Source: Pseudomonadota bacterium (GTDB lineage: Bacteria; Pseudomonadota; Alphaproteobacteria; Acetobacterales; Acetobacteraceae). Taken from it: a stretch of DNA of 7,335 bases. The translations under genes were made by a program, and so were the position numbers. This document shows positions 1-6,235 of this stretch, piece by piece (the stretch's first letter is position 1; every line of letters begins with the position of its first letter). Below the pieces are notes generated by a model, which saw nothing but the letters and a program-made list of their open reading frames with translations, was not told the origin of the DNA and searched no databases. Location: contig JAKBCJ010000241.1 of assembly GCA_021807975.1 (NCBI GenBank), forward strand, positions 1-7,335. The letters run 5' to 3'.

Positions 1-362
1 TTCAGGTAGTCGTCCCAGAACCCCAGCGCACCATAGCCCAGGGTGACGAACAGCACCGGCCAGACGTAGTCATTCTTCAGATCGACCCACAGCAAGGTGG
101 AAATCGTCAGGCTGCCCAGGATCAGCAACCCGCCCATCGTCGGGGTGCCCTTCTTCTCCACCAAATGGCGCTCCGGCCCATCCAGCCGGATCGGCTGGCC
201 TTGCTTCTGCACCGACTTCAGCCAACGGATCACCGACGGCCCCAGCACGAAACTGACCACCAGCGCCGTCAGGCACGCCGCCCCCGCCCGGAATGTAATA
301 TACCGAAATAAATTGAACAGGATGAACTGGTCCGCGAACGGCCGGAATAGAACGGTGAGCAT
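1..362 (-). CDS. mraY: Phospho-MurNAc-pentapeptide transferase MraY (5' end only)
   Basis: MraY is the integral membrane enzyme that transfers phospho-MurNAc-pentapeptide from UDP to undecaprenyl phosphate, making lipid I. The first 120 complete codons are present; the gene runs off the left edge, so about two thirds is missing (family length about 360). Translation from the ATG at 362 gives MLTVLFRPFADQFILFNLFR. A first membrane helix follows (about 26-44), then the cytoplasmic loop LDGPERHLVEKKGTPTMGG (60-78), which is the MraY signature. Two more helices (about 79-93 and 100-115) lead to GFWDDYL (114-120). D117 and D118 correspond to the conserved aspartate pair of the active site. The N-terminus, including the FRYITFR stretch, is normal for MraY. 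The start overlaps the murF stop by one base. An AT-rich patch around 293-320 encodes the NLFRYIT region. Confidence 0.96.
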   Translation of the reverse strand, partial: MLTVLFRPFADQFILFNLFRYITFRAGAACLTALVVSFVLGPSVIRWLKSVQKQGQPIRLDGPERHLVEKKGTPTMGGLLILGSLTISTLLWVDLKNDYVWPVLFVTLGYGALGFWDDYL

Positions 363-1759
363 CAGCCGGCTCCGGCAATCGTATGGGTTGAATTGTCCGC
401 CGCCCGAATGGCGTCGATCACGCGCTTCATGCCGCTGCCCAGGCTGCCCTTGACCAGCACCGCGTCGCCACCACGCAAGGCCTTGGCAACAATCGGGGCC
501 AGGGCGGCGGCGTTGGCGGCATGAAACCCCCGTATGGCCTCCGGCACCGCATCGAACAGGTTGCGCATCAGCGGTCCGCAGGTGAACAGGCAATCCACCG
601 AGGCCGCCACCGCGTCGGCGAGGCCGGCATGTTCGGCCACGCCCGCCTCGCCAAGTTCCAGCATGTCGCCCAGCACCGCGATCCGCCGCTTCACCGGCTG
701 CAGCCGCAGCACCTCCAGCGCGGCGCGCATCGATGCGCCGTTGCCGTTGTAGCTTTCATCCAGCAGCAGCACCGACCCCGATCCGACCCCAATCTGCCGC
801 CGCGACCCGCGTCCCGCCAACGGCACAAAATCCTCCAGCGCGGCGACGGCCCGCGACGGATCGAGCCCGAGTGCCGCGACCCCGGCCAGCGCGGCAAGCA
901 CGTTCATCACCATATGGCGGCCCGGGGCGTTCAGCCGCAACGACGCGGTATGGCCGAAGATATCGACATGGATCAGCGACCCGTCCGCATCCTGCTCATC
1001 GTGAACCAGCCGGACATCGGCCGAGGCATCGGCGCCGAACGTCATCACGATGGCGCCCGAAGCGGCGGCACGCAGCCGCGGCAACTGCGGCGAGTCAGCC
1101 GGCAGGATGGCAATGCCGTTCGGCTCAAGCCCCTGCACGATGCTGGCTTTCTCGTCGGCAATCGCCTCGATGCTGCCAAGGTAGCCGATATGGGCGGCGG
1201 CGACGGCGGTGACGATGGCCACATGCGGACGCGCCAGCCGGGACAGCGGGGCGATTTCGCCAGCGTGGTTCATGCCGATCTCGGCGACGCAGAATTCCGC
1301 ATCGCGCGGCGTACGGGCCAGCGTCAGCGGCACACCCCAGTGATTGTTGTAAGATGCGACCGCGGCATGGGTGCGGCCGAAGGCGGACAAGGCTGTACGC
1401 AGCATCTCCTTGGTGGTGGTCTTGCCGACGCTGCCGGTGACAGCGGCCAGCTTGCCGCCGAACCGATAGCGGGCGTAACCGCCAAGCCGGGTCAGGCCGG
1501 CCAGCGTGTCATCCACCCGCAGCAACGGCCCGGATCGGGCGACGTCGTCATGCACCATGGCACCGGCCGCGCCCTGTTTCAGCGCATCGGCGGCGAAGGC
1601 GTGGCCGTCGCGGCCCTCGCCAACCAGGGCAATAAACAGGTCCCCGGCCTGCAGGGTGCGGGTGTCGATCGACAGACCGCGAGCCTCGAACGGTTGGGTA
1701 ACGGCGCCGCCGGTCGCCTCGATCAGTTCATCCGCCGTCCATAATATGTCTTTGTTCAT
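362..1759 (-). CDS. murF: UDP-MurNAc-tripeptide:D-alanyl-D-alanine ligase MurF
   Basis: MurF is the last cytoplasmic Mur ligase; it uses ATP to join D-Ala-D-Ala to the MurE product, giving UDP-MurNAc-pentapeptide. The 465 residues are typical. The N-terminal substrate domain shows GLSIDTRTLQAGDLFIAL (28-45). The ATPase domain has the P-loop TGSVGKTTTKEM (108-119, K113), the MurF-typical YNNHWGVPLTL (137-147), AEIGMNHAGEIAPL (159-172) and a candidate carbamylated lysine, K204, in ADEKASI. The C-terminal domain carries DESYNGNGASMRAAL (334-348), VLGDMLELG (362-370) and the closing VLVKGSLGSGM (434-444). The ATG overlaps the murE stop and has a good GGGGAG upstream. The stop shares one base with the mraY start (TGATG), so synthesis of the pentapeptide donor is coupled to its membrane transferase. 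A small deviation is G339/G341 in YNGNG, where many MurF proteins read YNANP. Confidence 0.97.
   Translation of the reverse strand: MNKDILWTADELIEATGGAVTQPFEARGLSIDTRTLQAGDLFIALVGEGRDGHAFAADALKQGAAGAMVHDDVARSGPLLRVDDTLAGLTRLGGYARYRFGGKLAAVTGSVGKTTTKEMLRTALSAFGRTHAAVASYNNHWGVPLTLARTPRDAEFCVAEIGMNHAGEIAPLSRLARPHVAIVTAVAAAHIGYLGSIEAIADEKASIVQGLEPNGIAILPADSPQLPRLRAAASGAIVMTFGADASADVRLVHDEQDADGSLIHVDIFGHTASLRLNAPGRHMVMNVLAALAGVAALGLDPSRAVAALEDFVPLAGRGSRRQIGVGSGSVLLLDESYNGNGASMRAALEVLRLQPVKRRIAVLGDMLELGEAGVAEHAGLADAVAASVDCLFTCGPLMRNLFDAVPEAIRGFHAANAAALAPIVAKALRGGDAVLVKGSLGSGMKRVIDAIRAADNSTHTIAGAG
370..373 (-). promoter_or_regulatory. Probable ribosome binding site of mraY
   Basis: GGAG on the minus strand, within the last codons of murF, lies 7 bases before the mraY ATG at 362. 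Together with the TGATG stop/start overlap it supports that start. Confidence 0.5.
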
Positions 1760-3243
1760 GCGTCCGGCTCCCCGATGCCGGCGAGGCGGCGGATAACCGA
1801 GGCATCGTCGAACGGCAGCACGGTCTTACCCACGGTCTGCCCTTGCTCGTGACCCTTGCCGGCGACAACCAGAACGTCGCCCGGTGCCAACCCGTTCAGG
1901 GCCGTTTCGATGGCCTTCGCCCGGTCGCCGATATCGCGCGCATGCGGGCAGGCCGCCAGGATCGCCGACCGGATCGAGACGGGGTCTTCGGAGCGGGGAT
2001 TGTCGTCGGTGACGAACGCCACATCGGCCAGCCGTTCAGCGGCTTCCCCCATCAGCGGGCGCTTGCCGCGATCCCGATCGCCGCCGGCACCGAACACGAC
2101 ATGCAGCCGGCCGGCGGTGTGCGGCCGCAGCGCGGTCAGCAGCCGTTCCAGCGCATCGGGCGTGTGGGCGTAATCGACATAGGCCGCCGAACCGTTCGGC
2201 AGCGCCGCCGCCAGCTCCATCCGGCCCCGCACGCCGGACAGTCGCGGCAGCCGATCGAGCGCACCGGTCAGGCCAAGGGCCTCGGTCAGCGCCGCGGCAA
2301 CCAGCGCATTGTCCGCCTGGAAGCGGCCCGGCAGGTTCAGGCGGACATGATGCCGCTGGCCGTCGGCCTCGACGATCAGGTCCTGGCCATTTGGACGCGG
2401 CAGCGCCTGGATCAGATGGAAATGGGTCCCCTGTTCGCCAACCAGCCGCAGATCCAGCTTTCGGCGCGACGCGATATCGCGCAGCGCGTCCAGCGTTTCG
2501 GGGTCCATGCCGGCATGGGCGATGGCGGGCGCGCCCGCCGGCAGCAGCTCGTCGAACAGGCGCAGCTTGGCTAGCCGGTAGGCCGCGATCGTGCCGTGAT
2601 AGTCCAGGTGATCGCGGGTCAGATTGGTGAACGCGGCGGCGGCCAGACGCACGCCATCCAGACGGAACTGATCCAGGCCATGCGACGACGCCTCGATCGC
2701 CACATGGTCGATGCCGTGGCGCGCCAGACCCGCCAGGATTTCCGCCAGGCTGACCGGATCGGGCGTGGTCAGTCCGGGTCCGGGATCGAAGCCCGGCGCG
2801 ATCAACCCCAGCGTGCCCAGACTGGCGGCCGGGGTGCCGGCAGACGCCCAAAGCTGGCGGGCGAACTCCGCGGTGCTGGTCTTGCCGTTGGTGCCGGTGA
2901 TCGCGGCCACTGTCCGCGGCTGCGGGCCGGCCAGAACCGCGGCGATCCGCGCGAGGCACTGGCGAGGCTCCGGATCGGTAATCACCGGACGCGGCGGCAC
3001 ACCGGGCGGCCAGGGCGTGCCCGGCGGCGCCAGGATCGCGACCGCGCCGCGCTCCACCGCCTGACCGATGAAATCGCGGCCGTCGATCCTGCTGCCGGGC
3101 AGCGCGGCGAACAGATCGCCCGGCGCGACCTGACGGCTGTCGGCGGTGACGCCGGCAATGTCGAGATGGGCCACGGATTCCCATCCGCGCGGGCTGCCCC
3201 CGAAGGCCGAGACCTGGCGCACGATGTCAGCGAGCCGCAACAC
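1756..3243 (-). CDS. murE: UDP-MurNAc-L-Ala-D-Glu:meso-diaminopimelate ligase MurE
   Basis: MurE is a cytoplasmic ATP-dependent ligase that adds the third stem residue to UDP-MurNAc-L-Ala-D-Glu. The 495 residues match the usual family length. The N-terminal UMP-binding domain includes VTADSRQVAPGDLFAAL (32-48). The central ATPase domain has the P-loop TGTNGKTST (116-124), TTPDP (159-163), EASSHGLDQ (184-192), NLTRDHLDYHGT (207-218) and the lysine expected to be carbamylated, K226 in AKLRLF. The C-terminal domain has the Mur-ligase motif DYAHTPDALE (357-366) and D414-N-P-R417, the known signature for meso-DAP instead of L-Lys. That implies DAP-type peptidoglycan. The start is a GTG at 3243, giving the family-like LRLADIV; it overlaps ftsI by 17 bases and has no good Shine-Dalgarno, so coupling to ftsI is likely. 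The stop overlaps murF as ATGA. One oddity is Ala386 in VFGAGGDRD, where I would expect cysteine. Confidence 0.97.
   Translation of the reverse strand: MLRLADIVRQVSAFGGSPRGWESVAHLDIAGVTADSRQVAPGDLFAALPGSRIDGRDFIGQAVERGAVAILAPPGTPWPPGVPPRPVITDPEPRQCLARIAAVLAGPQPRTVAAITGTNGKTSTAEFARQLWASAGTPAASLGTLGLIAPGFDPGPGLTTPDPVSLAEILAGLARHGIDHVAIEASSHGLDQFRLDGVRLAAAAFTNLTRDHLDYHGTIAAYRLAKLRLFDELLPAGAPAIAHAGMDPETLDALRDIASRRKLDLRLVGEQGTHFHLIQALPRPNGQDLIVEADGQRHHVRLNLPGRFQADNALVAAALTEALGLTGALDRLPRLSGVRGRMELAAALPNGSAAYVDYAHTPDALERLLTALRPHTAGRLHVVFGAGGDRDRGKRPLMGEAAERLADVAFVTDDNPRSEDPVSIRSAILAACPHARDIGDRAKAIETALNGLAPGDVLVVAGKGHEQGQTVGKTVLPFDDASVIRRLAGIGEPDA
1768..1773 (-). promoter_or_regulatory. Ribosome binding site of murF
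   Basis: GGGGAG on the minus strand, inside the end of murE, lies 8 bases before the murF ATG at 1759. It is one of the clearest Shine-Dalgarno matches in the window and supports that start. Confidence 0.6.
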
Positions 3244-5281
3244 GGGCGACCGACAGAACAGGCTCCACCGGGGCTGGCCGCTCCGCCTTGGTCTGGCGGC
3301 GGATATCCCGCGCGGGGCTGGTCATGGCGGGCGGCAGCATTTTCGCCGGGACCGTCAGGTTGGGCCGGTTCAGCGTGCCGGCGATGGTCCGCGCGGTCAC
3401 CTCGCTGGCCGAGGGGCTGCCGGGCCCACGCACCAGCGCACCGGGCGGGTGGCCCGGCTGCAGCGGAATTGCCAGCGCCTGATTGATTTGCTGCATGTCC
3501 TTGAGATCCGGCAGCATCCCCAGCATCGGGGCGATGCGGGCGATCACTTTACCGGCGGCGGGCGCGACCACCCAGCCGGCCGTGGCATAACCGTACGTAG
3601 CCTTGGTGCCATGCGGTTCGTCCAGCATCATGTAAACCGCATAACGCGGGGCGTTCATCGGAAACACGCTCATGAATGCCGCCACGTTGGCGTGCTTGCG
3701 ATAACCGCCATGCGCGGCAACCTTTTCCGCCGTGCCGGTCTTGCCGCCAGGGTAGTAACCGGGCACCTCGGCCGCTTTGCCGAACCCGTCGGTCACCACC
3801 AGCCGCATCAGCCTGCGCATGATATCGGACGTGGAGGTCTGCATCACCCGCACGCCTTCCACCGGATCGGCTGGATCGCGCGCCAGGATCGTGGGTTGCA
3901 CCAGCATACCGCCATTGGCTACCGCCGCGGTGCCGCGCACCACATGCAGAGGCGTGACGGAAATGCCGTGGCCGAAGCCCACCGTCATCGTCACCAGTTC
4001 TTTCCAGTTGGCCGCCGGCTGCACGATGGGACGGGCGGATTCCGGCAGTTCGATCCCGGTGCGGCCGAACATGCCCATGCTTTTAAGCCACGCGCGCTGA
4101 CGTTCGCCGCCGACGGTCAGTGCGATATGCGCCGCACCAAGGTTGGACGAATAGGCCAGCACCTCCGGCAGATACAGCCAGCGGTGCTTGCCCTGGAAAT
4201 CGGTAATGGTGAACCGGCCGACGGAAATATTGCGCGAGGCATCGAACTGGTCCCAGATGTGAACCAGCCCGCTGTCCAGCGCCATCGACGCGGTTTGCAG
4301 TTTGAACGTGCTGCCCGGTTCGTACGTGCCTTCGACCGCGCGATTGAAACGGTCCTCGGCCGGAGAGGTTCGGACGAAATTGGCGTCGTAGTCGGGCAGG
4401 CTGACCATCGCCAGCACCTCGCCGGTATGGACATCCATCACGATGCCGCAGCCGCCGATGGCTTCGAACGTGTCCATCGCGGTGACCAGTTCCTCGCGCA
4501 CCGCCGCCTGCACCTGCAGGTCGATCGACAGGCGCAACGGGTCGGTGTTGGTGCGCAGGCGTTCGTCGAAATACTTCTCGACGCCAGCAAAGCCGCGTTC
4601 GTCCACATCGACGCCGCCCAGCACTTGAGCGGCGGTGCGGCCCAGCGGGTACTGCCGGTGCTGCGTGGGCTGAAAGTCGATCCCCGGGATGCCCAGATCG
4701 TTGATCGCCAGTTCCTCACGCGGGGTGATTTCGCGGGCGATATAGATGAATTTCTTGTCGCGCTTCAGCCGGTCAACTGTTTCCGCCAGGTCCAGGCGCG
4801 GCAGCACCTGCTTCAGCTTGCGCGCGGTATCGTCGGCATCGCCGATCTGACGCGGGTCGGCGAACAGCGACACGGTGTTCAACGAAATCGCCATCGGCTG
4901 GCCGTTGCGATCGGTGATCATCGCGCGCTGGCCGGGCAGCGTGGCATCGACGGACCGGTGCGGCGCGTTGTCAACGATTGTCTGGATTTGCCGCTCCACC
5001 CGTTCCGGCGGGGCCATTGGTGAGACGATCGTGGCCAAGGTCAGCTTTCCCAGCACCGCCATGAACAGAACCAGGAAACCGCCGGCCGTGATCACCAGCC
5101 GGGACCGCGTCTTTTCCAGCGCCGCTCGGCGCAGCAGGTCAGGTTCGGTGACGCGGATGTTCTCCATCCGCACAACCGCATCGGAACGGGACGCACCCCG
5201 GCGCGGCGCGGGGCGTCCATACCGCCCGCTGTTCAGCGGCGGGGAATCAGGCGGCGGAACGGGGTCGTTCGGATCGCTCAT
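3227..5281 (-). CDS. ftsI: Penicillin-binding protein 3 / FtsI, septal peptidoglycan D,D-transpeptidase
   Basis: FtsI cross-links septal peptidoglycan in the periplasm as partner of the glycosyltransferase FtsW and is a beta-lactam target. The 684-residue product has a Pro/Arg-rich cytoplasmic N-terminus (1-60) and one membrane anchor (about 62-86). A PBP dimerisation domain begins near RAMITDRNG (119-127) and includes the YPLGRTAAQVLG (211-222) and RGFAGVEKYFDE (229-240) blocks. The class B transpeptidase domain has all three active-site motifs: S324-T-F-K327 (in YEPGSTFKL) with the nucleophilic serine, S378-S-N380, and K514-T-G516 (in GGKTGTAEK). The catalytic domain ends near residue 595, leaving about 90 residues of Pro/Arg/Ala-rich C-terminal extension; E. 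coli FtsI is 588 residues in total. The start follows the ftsL stop by 9 bases. A later in-frame ATG at 5167 would remove the N-terminal 38 residues, but it has no better ribosome binding site. The last 17 bases overlap murE. Confidence 0.96.
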   Translation of the reverse strand: MSDPNDPVPPPDSPPLNSGRYGRPAPRRGASRSDAVVRMENIRVTEPDLLRRAALEKTRSRLVITAGGFLVLFMAVLGKLTLATIVSPMAPPERVERQIQTIVDNAPHRSVDATLPGQRAMITDRNGQPMAISLNTVSLFADPRQIGDADDTARKLKQVLPRLDLAETVDRLKRDKKFIYIAREITPREELAINDLGIPGIDFQPTQHRQYPLGRTAAQVLGGVDVDERGFAGVEKYFDERLRTNTDPLRLSIDLQVQAAVREELVTAMDTFEAIGGCGIVMDVHTGEVLAMVSLPDYDANFVRTSPAEDRFNRAVEGTYEPGSTFKLQTASMALDSGLVHIWDQFDASRNISVGRFTITDFQGKHRWLYLPEVLAYSSNLGAAHIALTVGGERQRAWLKSMGMFGRTGIELPESARPIVQPAANWKELVTMTVGFGHGISVTPLHVVRGTAAVANGGMLVQPTILARDPADPVEGVRVMQTSTSDIMRRLMRLVVTDGFGKAAEVPGYYPGGKTGTAEKVAAHGGYRKHANVAAFMSVFPMNAPRYAVYMMLDEPHGTKATYGYATAGWVVAPAAGKVIARIAPMLGMLPDLKDMQQINQALAIPLQPGHPPGALVRGPGSPSASEVTARTIAGTLNRPNLTVPAKMLPPAMTSPARDIRRQTKAERPAPVEPVLSVARVAAR

Positions 5282-5290
5282 GATGCCAGC

Positions 5291-6235
5291 TCAGTTAGTA
5301 TTGTATGTCGCGTTCACCGGGGTCGGACGCGGCGCCGGCGGCATCGATCCGCGCGCCATACCCAGCAACGAGCCGCCATACGGCTGCGGCGCCTCCACCG
5401 GCTGCGGGGCCTCCGGCCTGCGGTAAGCGATCTCTGGCCGGCTGCCGCCAGTCTGGTTCCTGGCCATTTGACTGGCGGTTGCGCGGTTGGCCGGCGGCAG
5501 GCGCGGAGCAGCCAGAACGATCGGACGCGGTGCCCCGGACTGTGCCGGCGCCTCTGCCTGTGCCGCCGCCCTGACCGGGGTCTGCGCGAACGTCCGAACC
5601 GGCGTGAAGGTCTGGTGCTGCACCGCGGCAGCGCGCGGCTCCGCCGGATGGGATTCGGCCGCCGAACGCGGCTGAACCTCGGCCGCCGCCGGACGGACAG
5701 CCGCGAGCCGGAGGTCCTGCTGATGCGGCACAACGGCAGCCACGGGCACCCTGACCGCCTGCGGCTGCAACACCGGAACAGGCGGCACCGGCAACGCATC
5801 CGCCATCGCAGGGGCCGCTTCGGCGTCCGCCGGCTCCGCCTGCCGGGGTTCGGCAGCAGCCACCGGCACGGATCCAGAGCCATCCGCCACCGGACCGGCC
5901 GGTTCCGGAGCCGCCGGTTCCGGGGCCGCCGGTTCCGGGGCGGCGATCTGGATCTGCGGCAGCCTGCTGTTCAGATCGGCCAGACTGGTGAACTGGGCCG
6001 GATTGATCGACTTCAGGTTCAGATAGGTATCGCTGAACTGCCGCAGCCGCTCCGGATCGTTCAGCATCGTCCATTCCGCCGACAGCAGCCGGCTTTGTTC
6101 GCGCAGGGCGGTGGTTTCCCGGACGGTCTTCTCAATCGTCCGGTCCAGCACCTGAACCTCGTGCTTGGACTGATACAGGTACAGGCCAGACCCGCATGCC
6201 AGCAGACATGTAAGGATAGTGAGCGGTCGGATCAT
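5291..6235 (-). CDS. ftsL: Cell division protein FtsL-like, with long Ala/Pro-rich C-terminal tail
   Basis: FtsL is a small bitopic inner-membrane protein that, with FtsB and FtsQ, helps recruit and activate the FtsWI septal synthase. The first 95 of 314 residues fit this fold. A very short cytoplasmic N-terminus (MIRP) leads into one membrane segment (about 4-21). A heptad-like coiled coil follows (about 24-55), then the typical AEWTMLNDPERLRQFSD stretch (53-69). Residues 97-314 are low-complexity: by hand count 53 Ala and 41 Pro out of 218 (about 43%), with scattered Arg and Gln. This tail should be periplasmic and probably disordered. E. coli FtsL is only about 120 residues, so the tail makes up most of this protein. 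The ATG overlaps the rsmH stop (ATGA), and AGGGG stands 9 bases upstream. FtsL diverges fast in sequence, so the call leans on position between rsmH and ftsI plus topology. The tail's role is unknown to me. Confidence 0.85.
   Translation of the reverse strand: MIRPLTILTCLLACGSGLYLYQSKHEVQVLDRTIEKTVRETTALREQSRLLSAEWTMLNDPERLRQFSDTYLNLKSINPAQFTSLADLNSRLPQIQIAAPEPAAPEPAAPEPAGPVADGSGSVPVAAAEPRQAEPADAEAAPAMADALPVPPVPVLQPQAVRVPVAAVVPHQQDLRLAAVRPAAAEVQPRSAAESHPAEPRAAAVQHQTFTPVRTFAQTPVRAAAQAEAPAQSGAPRPIVLAAPRLPPANRATASQMARNQTGGSRPEIAYRRPEAPQPVEAPQPYGGSLLGMARGSMPPAPRPTPVNATYNTN
5901..5945 (-). repeat. Three tandem copies of a 15-bp unit inside ftsL
   Basis: On the plus strand the unit GGTTCCGGRGCCGCC occurs at 5901-5915 and 5916-5930. 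A third copy at 5931-5945 diverges over its last few bases. The unit is a multiple of three, so copy-number change keeps the frame. On the coding strand it encodes the pentapeptide AAPEP three times (FtsL residues 98-112), followed by a related AGP. It sits exactly at the junction between the conserved FtsL domain and the Ala/Pro-rich tail. Confidence 0.85.

Noticed and set aside
521..1744. Plus-strand open frame of 407 codons opposite murF
   Set aside because: Shadow of murF; its translation is low-complexity Arg/Gly/His/Gln with no motif, and the opposite strand encodes a complete Mur ligase.
2036..3184. Minus-strand open frame of 382 codons in another frame of murE
   Set aside because: Frame-shifted reading of murE rich in Arg/Gly/Pro; murE itself is intact with all motifs, so no overlapping gene is needed.
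3146..5023. Long plus-strand open frame of 625 codons opposite ftsI
   Set aside because: It is antisense to a gene with complete PBP3 motifs. The translation is His/Arg/Gly/Gln-rich with no recognisable domain, as expected for the complement of a GC-rich gene with strong third-position bias.
5282..5290. Possible promoter or terminator between ftsL and ftsI
   Set aside because: The gap is only 9 bases, too short for either, and shows no hairpin.
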